NCBI GenBank assembly: GCA_900554345.1
Contig: USHH01000025.1
Location: 1 to 16,332 of the forward strand
Direction of reading: 5' to 3'
Origin: an uncultured Bacteroidales bacterium
Lineage (GTDB): Bacteria; Bacteroidota; Bacteroidia; Bacteroidales; Muribaculaceae
Length of the DNA: 16,332 nt
The notes under the pieces were generated by a model. That model had not been told where the DNA came from. It did no database searches and saw only the letters and a program-made list of their open reading frames with translations. Below are positions 7,764-14,417 of this stretch, piece after piece (the first letter of the stretch is position 1; each line of letters starts with the position of its first letter). Made by a program: the position numbers and the translations under genes.

Positions 7764-8053
7764 TCGCAATGGAAAGAAAAGTAGACATCGACCCCCAGGC
7801 CCTCATAGGGAGAATCTCTGATGTAGTCAGGGAGTATATCGACAACGAGGAAGACTATTCCGACAATGTGCAGCTCGCAATCAATCCCTCCGATCTGGGT
7901 CTGGAGATAGCCGATCCGGATGACGACCTGCCGGAGCTCGACTACTATCCGATGATGGATCTCGTGAGGATGTCGGCTTCCGAGCCCGGACGCTGGGAGC
8001 CCGACACCGACGCCATCTCCGATGTGGCATCCGAATATATACTCACCGAATAA
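7760..8053 (+). CDS. Small acidic protein of unknown function, coupled to fprA
   Basis: I do not recognise this 97-aa protein. It is strongly acidic: I count 26 Asp/Glu against 6 Lys/Arg. It has no signal peptide, membrane helix or cysteine. The N-terminal third could form a helix (P-Q-A-L-I-G-R-I-S-D-V-V-R-E-Y-I), followed by an acidic P-D-D-D-L-P-E-L-D-Y-Y-P linker and a C-terminal segment ending in S-E-Y-I-L-T-E. The ATG at 7760 overlaps the fprA stop as ATGA, which suggests translational coupling. An ATG at 7769 giving M-E-R-K-V-D-I-D is an equally good start. Codon use resembles its neighbours and the dedA gene follows after 30 bases, so it is very likely a real gene. A role with FprA is only a guess from position. 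Confidence 0.8.
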   Translation: MIAMERKVDIDPQALIGRISDVVREYIDNEEDYSDNVQLAINPSDLGLEIADPDDDLPELDYYPMMDLVRMSASEPGRWEPDTDAISDVASEYILTE

Positions 8054-8083
8054 TCACCAAGCCCACCCTACATTTATTATAGG

Positions 8084-8761
8084 ATGTTAGATCTCATATC
8101 CCTGTCCATCTTCGACGCAAGCCAGTTTTTCCAGTGGTTTGTGGAGAATGCCAACTATCTTTTCGTCTTCGTGTTCATGACGATCGAGAGTTCGTTCATA
8201 CCGTTTCCCTCCGAGGTGGTGGTGCCACCGGCGGCATATCTCGCCTGCACCAACGCCGGAGCCGGCAGCGACATGAACATATATATGGTGGTGGTGATGG
8301 CCACCCTGGGTGCTCTCTGCGGAGCGTTTGTCAACTATTACATCGCGCTCTGGATCGGTCGCCCGGTCGTCTATCGGTTTGCCGACAGCCGCATCGGGCA
8401 TGCCTGCATGATCAACCGTGAGAAAGTGGAGAAGGCCGAGGCCTATTTCGACAAGCACGGCGCCATCTCCACATTCATCGGACGTCTGATTCCCGCCATC
8501 AGGCAGTTGATATCGATTCCCGCGGGAATATCGAAGATGAATGTGGGCCAGTTCGCCATCTTCACCGCGCTCGGAGCCCTTGTGTGGAACACTGTACTCG
8601 CTCTGCTCGGCTACTGGCTGTCGCTCACAGTGAGTCCCGACATGCTCTTCGTTAAGGTGGAGGAATACAATAAATATCTGACATGGGCCGGCTACGGCAT
8701 AGCCCTGCTATGTGTGGCCTTTATCTTATGGAACGCTTTCAAGCCCAAGCATAATAAATAA
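8084..8761 (+). CDS. DedA family (VTT domain) inner-membrane protein
   Basis: The 225-aa protein is hydrophobic with several membrane-spanning or re-entrant segments. It shows the DedA/VTT hallmarks: an E-S-S-F-I-P-F-P-S-E-V-V segment near residues 35-47, and G-R-L-I-P-A-I-R-Q-L-I-S-I-P-A-G-I-S-K-M near 132-151. The second matches the conserved R-x-x-P-x-x-R...A-G-x-x-x-M motif. A final helix is followed by a short basic tail. DedA proteins act in the cytoplasmic membrane; some members flip undecaprenyl phosphate or phosphatidylethanolamine, and others affect membrane potential. Which applies here is unknown. It lies 30 bases after the acidic protein gene and 26 bases before rpe, so it is probably part of the same operon. 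Confidence 0.92.
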   Translation: MLDLISLSIFDASQFFQWFVENANYLFVFVFMTIESSFIPFPSEVVVPPAAYLACTNAGAGSDMNIYMVVVMATLGALCGAFVNYYIALWIGRPVVYRFADSRIGHACMINREKVEKAEAYFDKHGAISTFIGRLIPAIRQLISIPAGISKMNVGQFAIFTALGALVWNTVLALLGYWLSLTVSPDMLFVKVEEYNKYLTWAGYGIALLCVAFILWNAFKPKHNK

Positions 8762-8787
8762 AACCTGACACCATAAAACCTGACACC
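8758..8787 (+). repeat. Two tandem copies of a 15-base unit at the dedA-rpe junction
   Basis: ATAAAACCTGACACC occurs exactly twice, back to back (8758-8772 and 8773-8787). It is followed directly by the rpe ATG, whose AT starts a third copy. The first copy contains the dedA stop codon TAA (8759-8761). The repeat therefore makes up the whole translation-initiation region of rpe. Confidence 0.9.
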
Positions 8788-9432
8788 ATGAAAATATCAC
8801 CCTCACTGCTGGCGGCCGATTTCGCGGCGCTCCGGCCCGATCTGGAGATGATCAACCGCTCGGCCGCCCACTATCTCCATCTCGACGTGATGGACGGCGT
8901 CTTTGTGCCCAATATATCGTTCGGATTTCCCGTGATGAATTCAGTGGCCCGGATCTCGACAAAGCCTCTCGACGTGCATCTGATGATAGTGGATCCTGAC
9001 AAGTGGATATCGCAGGTGCGCGACACCGGCGCCGAGATCATGAATTTCCACTGGGAGGCATGCCGCCATGTTCACAGCACCGTGCAGCGCATTCACCAGG
9101 CCGGCATGAAGGCCGGAGTCACTATATGTCCGGCCACTCCCGTGGCAATGCTCGCCGACATCGTCGCCGACCTCGACCTTGTGCTGATAATGTCGGTCAA
9201 TCCTGGCTTCGGCGGCCAGCCCTTCATCAGGCATTCGCTCGACAAAGTGAGGGAGCTGCGCCGCCTTATCATCGAGACGGGCTCGAAAGCCGAGATTGAG
9301 GTAGACGGCGGCGTCAATCTCCAGACGGGAGCGGAACTGGCAGAGGCCGGCGCCGACATCCTCGTGGCCGGTAGCGCCGTCTTCAAGGCTCCCGATCCGG
9401 AAGCATACATCAGGCAGCTCGCGGAGCTCTGA
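8788..9432 (+). CDS. rpe: Ribulose-phosphate 3-epimerase
   Basis: Rpe interconverts D-ribulose 5-phosphate and D-xylulose 5-phosphate in the pentose phosphate pathway. The protein is 214 aa, typical length for this metal-dependent TIM barrel. It begins K-I-S-P-S-L-L-A-A-D-F. Metal and catalytic residues are H31 and D33 in H-L-D-V-M-D-G, the histidine of V-H-L-M-I, and D173 in E-V-D-G-G-V-N. The phosphate-binding loops N-P-G-F-G-G-Q and G-S-A-V-F are intact. The ATG at 8788 gives the standard N-terminus and directly follows the 15-base tandem repeat. It is the last gene of the cluster fprA-acidic protein-dedA-rpe. Only 12 bases separate its stop from the stop of the convergent ligA, and no terminator hairpin is visible there. 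Confidence 0.97.
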   Translation: MKISPSLLAADFAALRPDLEMINRSAAHYLHLDVMDGVFVPNISFGFPVMNSVARISTKPLDVHLMIVDPDKWISQVRDTGAEIMNFHWEACRHVHSTVQRIHQAGMKAGVTICPATPVAMLADIVADLDLVLIMSVNPGFGGQPFIRHSLDKVRELRRLIIETGSKAEIEVDGGVNLQTGAELAEAGADILVAGSAVFKAPDPEAYIRQLAEL

Positions 9433-9444
9433 GCCCGGCCTGCC

Positions 9445-11469
9445 TCACTGGTCGCCACCGCGGCCTATCATATCGAGAAACTCGTCTTCCCCTATCATCG
9501 GGATGCCGAGTTTCTCGCATTTTTCACGCTTGGCAGGCCCCATGTTTTCTCCGGCCAGCACGAAGCTCGTCTTCTTGGATATGCTACCCGAGTTCTTGCC
9601 ACTCTCGCGCTCAATGAGGTCTTTGTATTCATCGCGTGAGTGATGGGAGAATGTGCCGGATATGACGATCGTCTTCCCCACGAGGGCGTTGCCCGACACA
9701 GTGAGCTGCTCCTCGCTGAGGGTGAGCCTCACGCCTGCTTCCTTTAGACGCTCGATGTTGCCGACGTTGACCGGCTCGCGGAGGAAGTCGTAGATGTTGC
9801 GTGCGATTACCGGCCCAATGTCCTGTATGGCGGAAATCTCCTCCACATCCATCTCCATGAGGCGCTCCATGCTTCCGACACCCTTGGCCAGTCGCTTGGC
9901 GGTGGTCTCGCCGACATTGGGAATCGACAGGGCATAGATCACCCTCTCGAACGGCACCTCCTTGGAGGCCTCTATTCCCTTGATGATGCGTGAAGCCGTC
10001 TTATCTCCTATCCTGTCGAGCTTCGACAGCTTCTCGGCAGTGAGGTCGTAGAGCTGCCCGATGTTCTCCACCAGTCCGCAGGAGAAGAGAAGCTCGGCGG
10101 TTTCCTCGCCGATGCCGTCGATATCCATCATGCGGCGGGCGCAGAAATGCTCTATGCGTCCGGTGATCTGCGGGCGGCAGCCGTATTTGTTGGGGCATAC
10201 CCATGCCGCGTCGCCGTAGATGCGTTCGAGCGGAGTGCCGCATTCCGGGCAATGGGTCACGTATTCTATCTTCGGGGCGTCCTTCTGACGCTTCTCGAGA
10301 TCGACACCCACAATCTGGGGTATGATCTCCCCGGCTTTCTCCACGTAGAGCCAGTCGCCTTGATGGATGTCGAGTTCGGCCACAATATCGGCGTTATGGA
10401 GCGACGCGCGCTTCACGATGGTGCCCGAAAGCAACACCGGCTTGAGGTTGGCCACCGGCGTCACGATGCCCATACGGCCGGTCTCGAAGGTTACCTCCTG
10501 AAGCGGAGTGCAGGCCCGCTCCGGATTGAACTTGAATGCCACGGCCCAGCGCGGCGACTTGGCGGTGTAGCCGAGGTTGAGCTGCTGTCGCAGAGAATTG
10601 ACCTTGAATACGAGTCCATCGGTGGCTACAGGCAGCTCCTTGCGGTGCTCGTCCCAATAGGCCACGAAATCATCCACTTCTTTCAGGGAATGGAGCAGGG
10701 CCATAGATTTCGACATCTTGAATCCCCAGTGCTCGGCGGCGAGCATGTTCTCGTAATGGTTGTCGTAGGGTAGATGGTCGCTGAGCAGGTAATAGAAGCG
10801 GGCGTCGAGATGTCGGCGTGCCACTTCGCGGGGATCCTGCATCTTGAGGGTGCCTGAGGCGGCATTGCGCGGATTGGCGAAGAGAGGTTCCTCATTATAT
10901 GCTCTCTCGGCGTTGAGACGCTCAAACACCTCCCATGGCATGAGGATCTCACCACGGATCTCGAACTCTTCGGGCCAGTCGCCGGGCATGAGCTGGAGAG
11001 GCACCGAACGGATGGTACGAACGTTTGCCGTGACGTCGTCGCCCTGCGTGCCGTCGCCGCGGGTCACGGCCCTGACCATGCGCCCTCCCTTGTAGGTGAC
11101 GGATATCGAGGTGCCGTCGAATTTCATCTCGCCGACCACCTCGAAGTTTTCGCCTCCGAGGGCCTTGTCGACGCGCTCAAACCATTCGTCGACCTCCCCG
11201 ATGGAATAAGTGTTGGAAAGCGACATCATGGGGCGGGCATGCACTACATGTGTGAACTCCTTCGTGAGGTCGCTTCCTACACGCATGGTGGGGGAGTCGT
11301 GGTCTTGAAATTCAGGAAATTCCTTCTCAAGGCCCTCGAGTTCCTTGAGCATCATGTCGAAGTCGCGGTCGGAAATCGTGGGACTGTTGAGCACGTAGTA
11401 GCTGTGGTTGTGGCGGTTTATTTCCCGGCGGAGTGTCTCTATGCGGGCTTTGGCTTGGTCGGATGTCAT
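9445..11469 (-). CDS. ligA: NAD-dependent DNA ligase
   Basis: LigA seals nicks between Okazaki fragments and in repair, using NAD+. It is 674 aa, full length. The N-terminal Ia domain includes H-N-H-S-Y-Y-V and S-D-R-D-F-D. The AMP-accepting lysine is K116 in M-K-F-D-G-T-S, the KxDG motif. An OB-fold region around 320-400 is followed by a four-cysteine zinc finger at C407, C410, C425 and C431. Helix-hairpin-helix repeats follow (for example I-P-N-V-G-E-T-T-A-K-R-L and I-Q-D-I-G-P-V-I-A), then a BRCT domain from about residue 597. The ATG at 11469 gives a normal N-terminus. The gene is transcribed alone from the 11470-11618 intergenic region, divergent from lutA. No clear consensus promoter was found for it. 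Confidence 0.97.
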   Translation of the reverse strand: MTSDQAKARIETLRREINRHNHSYYVLNSPTISDRDFDMMLKELEGLEKEFPEFQDHDSPTMRVGSDLTKEFTHVVHARPMMSLSNTYSIGEVDEWFERVDKALGGENFEVVGEMKFDGTSISVTYKGGRMVRAVTRGDGTQGDDVTANVRTIRSVPLQLMPGDWPEEFEIRGEILMPWEVFERLNAERAYNEEPLFANPRNAASGTLKMQDPREVARRHLDARFYYLLSDHLPYDNHYENMLAAEHWGFKMSKSMALLHSLKEVDDFVAYWDEHRKELPVATDGLVFKVNSLRQQLNLGYTAKSPRWAVAFKFNPERACTPLQEVTFETGRMGIVTPVANLKPVLLSGTIVKRASLHNADIVAELDIHQGDWLYVEKAGEIIPQIVGVDLEKRQKDAPKIEYVTHCPECGTPLERIYGDAAWVCPNKYGCRPQITGRIEHFCARRMMDIDGIGEETAELLFSCGLVENIGQLYDLTAEKLSKLDRIGDKTASRIIKGIEASKEVPFERVIYALSIPNVGETTAKRLAKGVGSMERLMEMDVEEISAIQDIGPVIARNIYDFLREPVNVGNIERLKEAGVRLTLSEEQLTVSGNALVGKTIVISGTFSHHSRDEYKDLIERESGKNSGSISKKTSFVLAGENMGPAKREKCEKLGIPMIGEDEFLDMIGRGGDQ

Positions 11470-11542
11470 GCGTGATTGGTGTCGGTTAAAAATGATATTC
11501 CTTACTTAAAACAATTCATGCCGTCGTTTTATTATCATTAAA

Positions 11543-11578
11543 GTTAAAAAATGTTGCAAAGGCAAAAACTTTTTTAAC
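11543..11578. repeat. Inverted repeat upstream of lutA, candidate operator
   Basis: GTTAAAAAA (11543-11551) and TTTTTTAAC (11570-11578) are perfect 9-base inverted arms separated by 18 bases. The element sits in the 149-base divergent gap between ligA (starts 11469) and lutA (starts 11619), with its right edge 40 bases before lutA. The arms are too A/T-rich for a terminator and there is no G/C stem. The element could be a binding site for a regulator of the lactate operon or an AT-rich chance repeat. No -7 TAnnTTTG box for lutA was found, and the rest of the gap holds nothing I can name. Confidence 0.45.
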
Positions 11579-11618
11579 CCGGGTGGCATTATATGATTAA
11601 CAACCTAAATGGAATACT

Positions 11619-12356
11619 ATGAAAGTAGGATTATTCATACCATGTTACGTCGATGCCGTGTTCCCGCAGGTGGGAGTGGCATGCTATAGACTTCTGCGTC
11701 ATCTCGGCTATGATGTGGAATGCCCGAAGAAGCAGACATGCTGCGGGCAGCCGATGGCAAATGCAGGCTTCGAAAAAGACGGCGTGGGACTCGCCCGTCA
11801 TTTCAGTGATTTGTTTTCAGGCTATGATTATGTCGTGGCGCCGTCGGTGTCGTGTACGGCATTCATCAAGCTCAACTATCCCCGTCTCCTCCATGAGCCG
11901 GAGGAATGCTGCGTGTCGCGCAATTGCATCGACATGGTGGAGTTTCTCCATGATGTGGCCAAGGTGAGGGGGCCTCTGGGACGTTTCCCGCATAAGGTGA
12001 GCCTCCACAATTCCTGTCACGGAGTGAGGGAGCTTCATCTCTCGTCGCCATCAGAGCTTAACGTCCCTCCGTTCAACAAGATCAAAGACCTGCTGGACCT
12101 CGTGGAGGGGATAGAGGTGGTGGAGCCCGACCGTCCCGATGAGTGCTGCGGCTTCGGAGGCATGTTCAGCATTGAGGAGAAGGGTGTCAGCCGCATGATG
12201 GGCCAGGAGAAGCTCAAGCGGCATATCGACACCGGCGCCGAATATATCACCGGCGCCGACTGCAGCTGCCTGATGCATCTGGCAGGAGTAGCCGGCAAGG
12301 ACGGCAGGAACATACAATTCAAACACGTGGTGGAGATTCTCGCCTCCGGGCTCTGA
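11619..12356 (+). CDS. lutA: Lactate utilization protein A, (Fe-S)-binding (LutA/LldE)
   Basis: LutA is one subunit of the LutABC complex that oxidises lactate to pyruvate. The 245-aa protein contains two cysteine-rich (CCG, formerly DUF224) domains like those in heterodisulfide reductase and glycolate oxidase GlcF. The first has C9 in I-P-C-Y-V-D and C41-C42-G43 in T-C-C-G-Q-P. The second has C133 in H-N-S-C-H-G and C176-C177 in D-E-C-C-G-F-G-G. These cysteines bind an iron-sulfur centre. The ATG at 11619 is right for the family, which starts M-K-V-x-L-F-I-P-C. It is the first gene of a four-gene operon; lutB follows after 27 bases. E. coli YkgE is a homologue. Confidence 0.95.
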   Translation: MKVGLFIPCYVDAVFPQVGVACYRLLRHLGYDVECPKKQTCCGQPMANAGFEKDGVGLARHFSDLFSGYDYVVAPSVSCTAFIKLNYPRLLHEPEECCVSRNCIDMVEFLHDVAKVRGPLGRFPHKVSLHNSCHGVRELHLSSPSELNVPPFNKIKDLLDLVEGIEVVEPDRPDECCGFGGMFSIEEKGVSRMMGQEKLKRHIDTGAEYITGADCSCLMHLAGVAGKDGRNIQFKHVVEILASGL

Positions 12357-12383
12357 ACGGCCTCCGCAAAAAAAAAATCAGCT

Positions 12384-13769
12384 ATGAGCACATCACATAC
12401 AAAGGCCGCAGAGGCGTTTCTGAAAAAAGAGACATACGCCCACTGGCACGACAATACGTTCTGGGGCGTGAGGAGCAAACGCGACAAGATGGCCCACGAG
12501 CTACCCGAATGGGAGCAGCTCCGGGAGAAAGCGTCAGAGATCAAACGCCATACATTGACCCACCTCGACCATTATGCGGCGAAGTTTGCCGACAATGCAG
12601 AGAAAAACGGGGTAGTGGTCCACTGGGCGGAAGATGCCGCCGAGTTCAACAGCATAGTCTACGACATACTGAAAAGCCACGACGTGAAGAAGCTCGTGAA
12701 ATCGAAGTCGATGCTCACCGAGGAGTGCGATATGAATCCATATCTGGAGGAGCGTGGCATTGATGTGGTGGAGACCGACCTCGGAGAGCGAATCATCCAG
12801 CTCAATCATCAGAAGCCGAGCCATATCGTGATGCCGGCAATCCATCTCGACCATCACGATGTGGGAGCGCTGTTTGAGAAGGTGCTCCAGACGGAGAAAG
12901 ACAACCACGACCCGACATACCTCACATATATGGCGCGTCTCAGTCTCCGCAACGAGTTTCTGACGGCGCAGGCAGGCATGACGGGCGCGAATTTCGGCAT
13001 AGCCGAGACAGGTGATATCGTGGTCTGCACCAACGAGGGCAACGCCGACATGTCGACCTCGTGTCCTTCACTCCATATCGCCGCCATAGGACTTGAGAAG
13101 ATCATTCCCGACTATGACTCGCTTGCCGTGTTCCAGAGACTGCTGGCCCGCTCGGCCACCGGACAACCCACCACCGTCTTCACGAGCCATTTCCGCAAGT
13201 CACGACCCGGAGCCGACAGGATGCACATCATCATCGTTGACAACGGGCGCAGCAAATGGCTCGCCGACGAGCAGCACTGGGAGACCCTCAAATGCATGAG
13301 GTGCGGAGCGTGTATGAACACTTGTCCTGTCTACCGTCTCTCCGGAGGATACTCCTACTCTTATTTTATCCCCGGTCCTCTCGGCATCAATCTCGGCATG
13401 CTTCGCGATCCTAAGGAGTATTCAGGAAATGTGAGCGCATGCACCCTCTGCCTCAGCTGTCAGAACGTATGCCCGGCAAAGGTGAATCTCGGAGACCAGA
13501 TCTACAAGTGGCGCCAGCAGCTCGATTCGTTCGGAACGGCTAACAAGGAGAAGAAAATGATTTGCAAGGCGATGAAGATGGTGCTCGACAGCCCCTTTGT
13601 ATACAATGCCGCCACGTCTTCGCTCAGCATTGTCAACCATCTGCCCGAAGGGCTTGTGAACTGCGGTCTCAATCCCTGGGCCTATGGCCACAAGACGATG
13701 AAGTTTCCTAAGAAGCCGTTCCATAAGCTTATCGACGGGCTTGAGAAAGAGGATGGCACTATTGACTAA
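12384..13769 (+). CDS. lutB: Lactate utilization protein B, LUD plus ferredoxin domains (LutB/LldF)
   Basis: LutB is the large iron-sulfur subunit of the lactate-oxidising complex. The 461-aa protein has an N-terminal LUD domain, with G-A-N-F-G-I-A-E-T-G-D-I-V around residues 197-209. It is followed by two 4Fe-4S motifs: C304-x2-C307-x2-C310-x3-C314 and C353-x2-C356-x2-C359-x3-C363. A C-terminal segment (W-R...) with P-F-V-Y-N and a closing P-K-K-P-F-H is typical of LutB. The start at 12384 lies six bases after a run of ten A (12368-12377) instead of a Shine-Dalgarno sequence. The spacing to lutA is 27 bases and to lutC 27 bases. E. coli YkgF is the homologue. Electrons probably pass to the quinone pool; the acceptor is not evident here. 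Confidence 0.96.
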   Translation: MSTSHTKAAEAFLKKETYAHWHDNTFWGVRSKRDKMAHELPEWEQLREKASEIKRHTLTHLDHYAAKFADNAEKNGVVVHWAEDAAEFNSIVYDILKSHDVKKLVKSKSMLTEECDMNPYLEERGIDVVETDLGERIIQLNHQKPSHIVMPAIHLDHHDVGALFEKVLQTEKDNHDPTYLTYMARLSLRNEFLTAQAGMTGANFGIAETGDIVVCTNEGNADMSTSCPSLHIAAIGLEKIIPDYDSLAVFQRLLARSATGQPTTVFTSHFRKSRPGADRMHIIIVDNGRSKWLADEQHWETLKCMRCGACMNTCPVYRLSGGYSYSYFIPGPLGINLGMLRDPKEYSGNVSACTLCLSCQNVCPAKVNLGDQIYKWRQQLDSFGTANKEKKMICKAMKMVLDSPFVYNAATSSLSIVNHLPEGLVNCGLNPWAYGHKTMKFPKKPFHKLIDGLEKEDGTID

Positions 13770-13796
13770 AGACCAACGATTAAAGACTATAAGACC
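13767..13796 (+). repeat. Short leader repeats between lutB and lutC
   Basis: TAAAGAC occurs at 13767-13773 and again at 13781-13787, and a related TAAGACC sits just before the lutC ATG (13790-13796). The first copy begins with the lutB stop codon. The arrangement recalls the dedA-rpe junction, though these copies are short and imperfect. It may reflect small tandem duplications. Confidence 0.5.
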
Positions 13797-14378
13797 ATGA
13801 GCAGGGAATCAATACTTGAGAGATGCCGGCGCAATGTGAAGGAGCAATTTCCGATGCCGGTGCTCGACGATATAAAGGCTTTGGAATATGACGACCCGTG
13901 GGGCTCGTTTCTGGAAATTAGCCGCAGCATGGGCTGCAATGTGCTCGAATGTGAACCGGGGGAGAGCCTCGACGACGTTATCAGAAAGGCATATCCGGAT
14001 GCTGTGGATATATGCTCGAATGTGGAGGGCGTGACAATCGCTAACATGAATCCCGACACATTGCTCAACCCCTCGGCGCTCAATGGCGTGGATGTAGGTG
14101 TTGTGCCGGGTGTATTCGGTGTTGCAGAGAATGGCTGCATCTGGGTGCCACAGACGATGAAAAACAAGGCTGTGTGCTTCATTTCGGAAAATCTCGTGAT
14201 ACTCGTGCCGAAAGGGCAGGCAGTGAGCAATATGCATCAGGCGTATAAGAAAATAGCTTTCAACGATTATGGCTACGGAGCCTTTATCTCGGGCCCGTCG
14301 AAGACGGCCGACATCGCGCAGGTGCTTGTCATGGGCGCCCAGGCGGCGCGGAGTGTCACCATTATAGTGACGGAATGA
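13797..14378 (+). CDS. lutC: Lactate utilization protein C, LUD domain (LutC/LldG)
   Basis: LutC is the third subunit of the lactate-oxidising complex and belongs to the LUD-domain family (PF02589). The 193 aa are close to the usual 200-230. The hallmark G-P-S-K-T-A-D-I segment occurs near residues 164-171, followed by V-L-V-M-G-A-Q-A-A-R. An internal V-F-G-V-A-E-N-G segment corresponds to the G-I-A-E-T-G seen in LutB. The N-terminal half (S-R-E-S-I-L-E-R-C-R-R-N) is a typical variable helix. It has no iron-sulfur cysteine cluster, as expected. It starts 27 bases after lutB and ends 39 bases before lctP. E. coli YkgG is the homologue. Confidence 0.92.
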   Translation: MSRESILERCRRNVKEQFPMPVLDDIKALEYDDPWGSFLEISRSMGCNVLECEPGESLDDVIRKAYPDAVDICSNVEGVTIANMNPDTLLNPSALNGVDVGVVPGVFGVAENGCIWVPQTMKNKAVCFISENLVILVPKGQAVSNMHQAYKKIAFNDYGYGAFISGPSKTADIAQVLVMGAQAARSVTIIVTE

Positions 14379-14417
14379 GAAGCCAAAACGAAGTGTCACA
14401 ACTAAAACATTAGCAGT

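Noticed and set aside
11470..11618. Consensus Bacteroidetes promoters for ligA and lutA
   Set aside because: No TAnnTTTG box with a TTG at the correct spacing was found on either strand; the nearest candidates miss two or more key bases.
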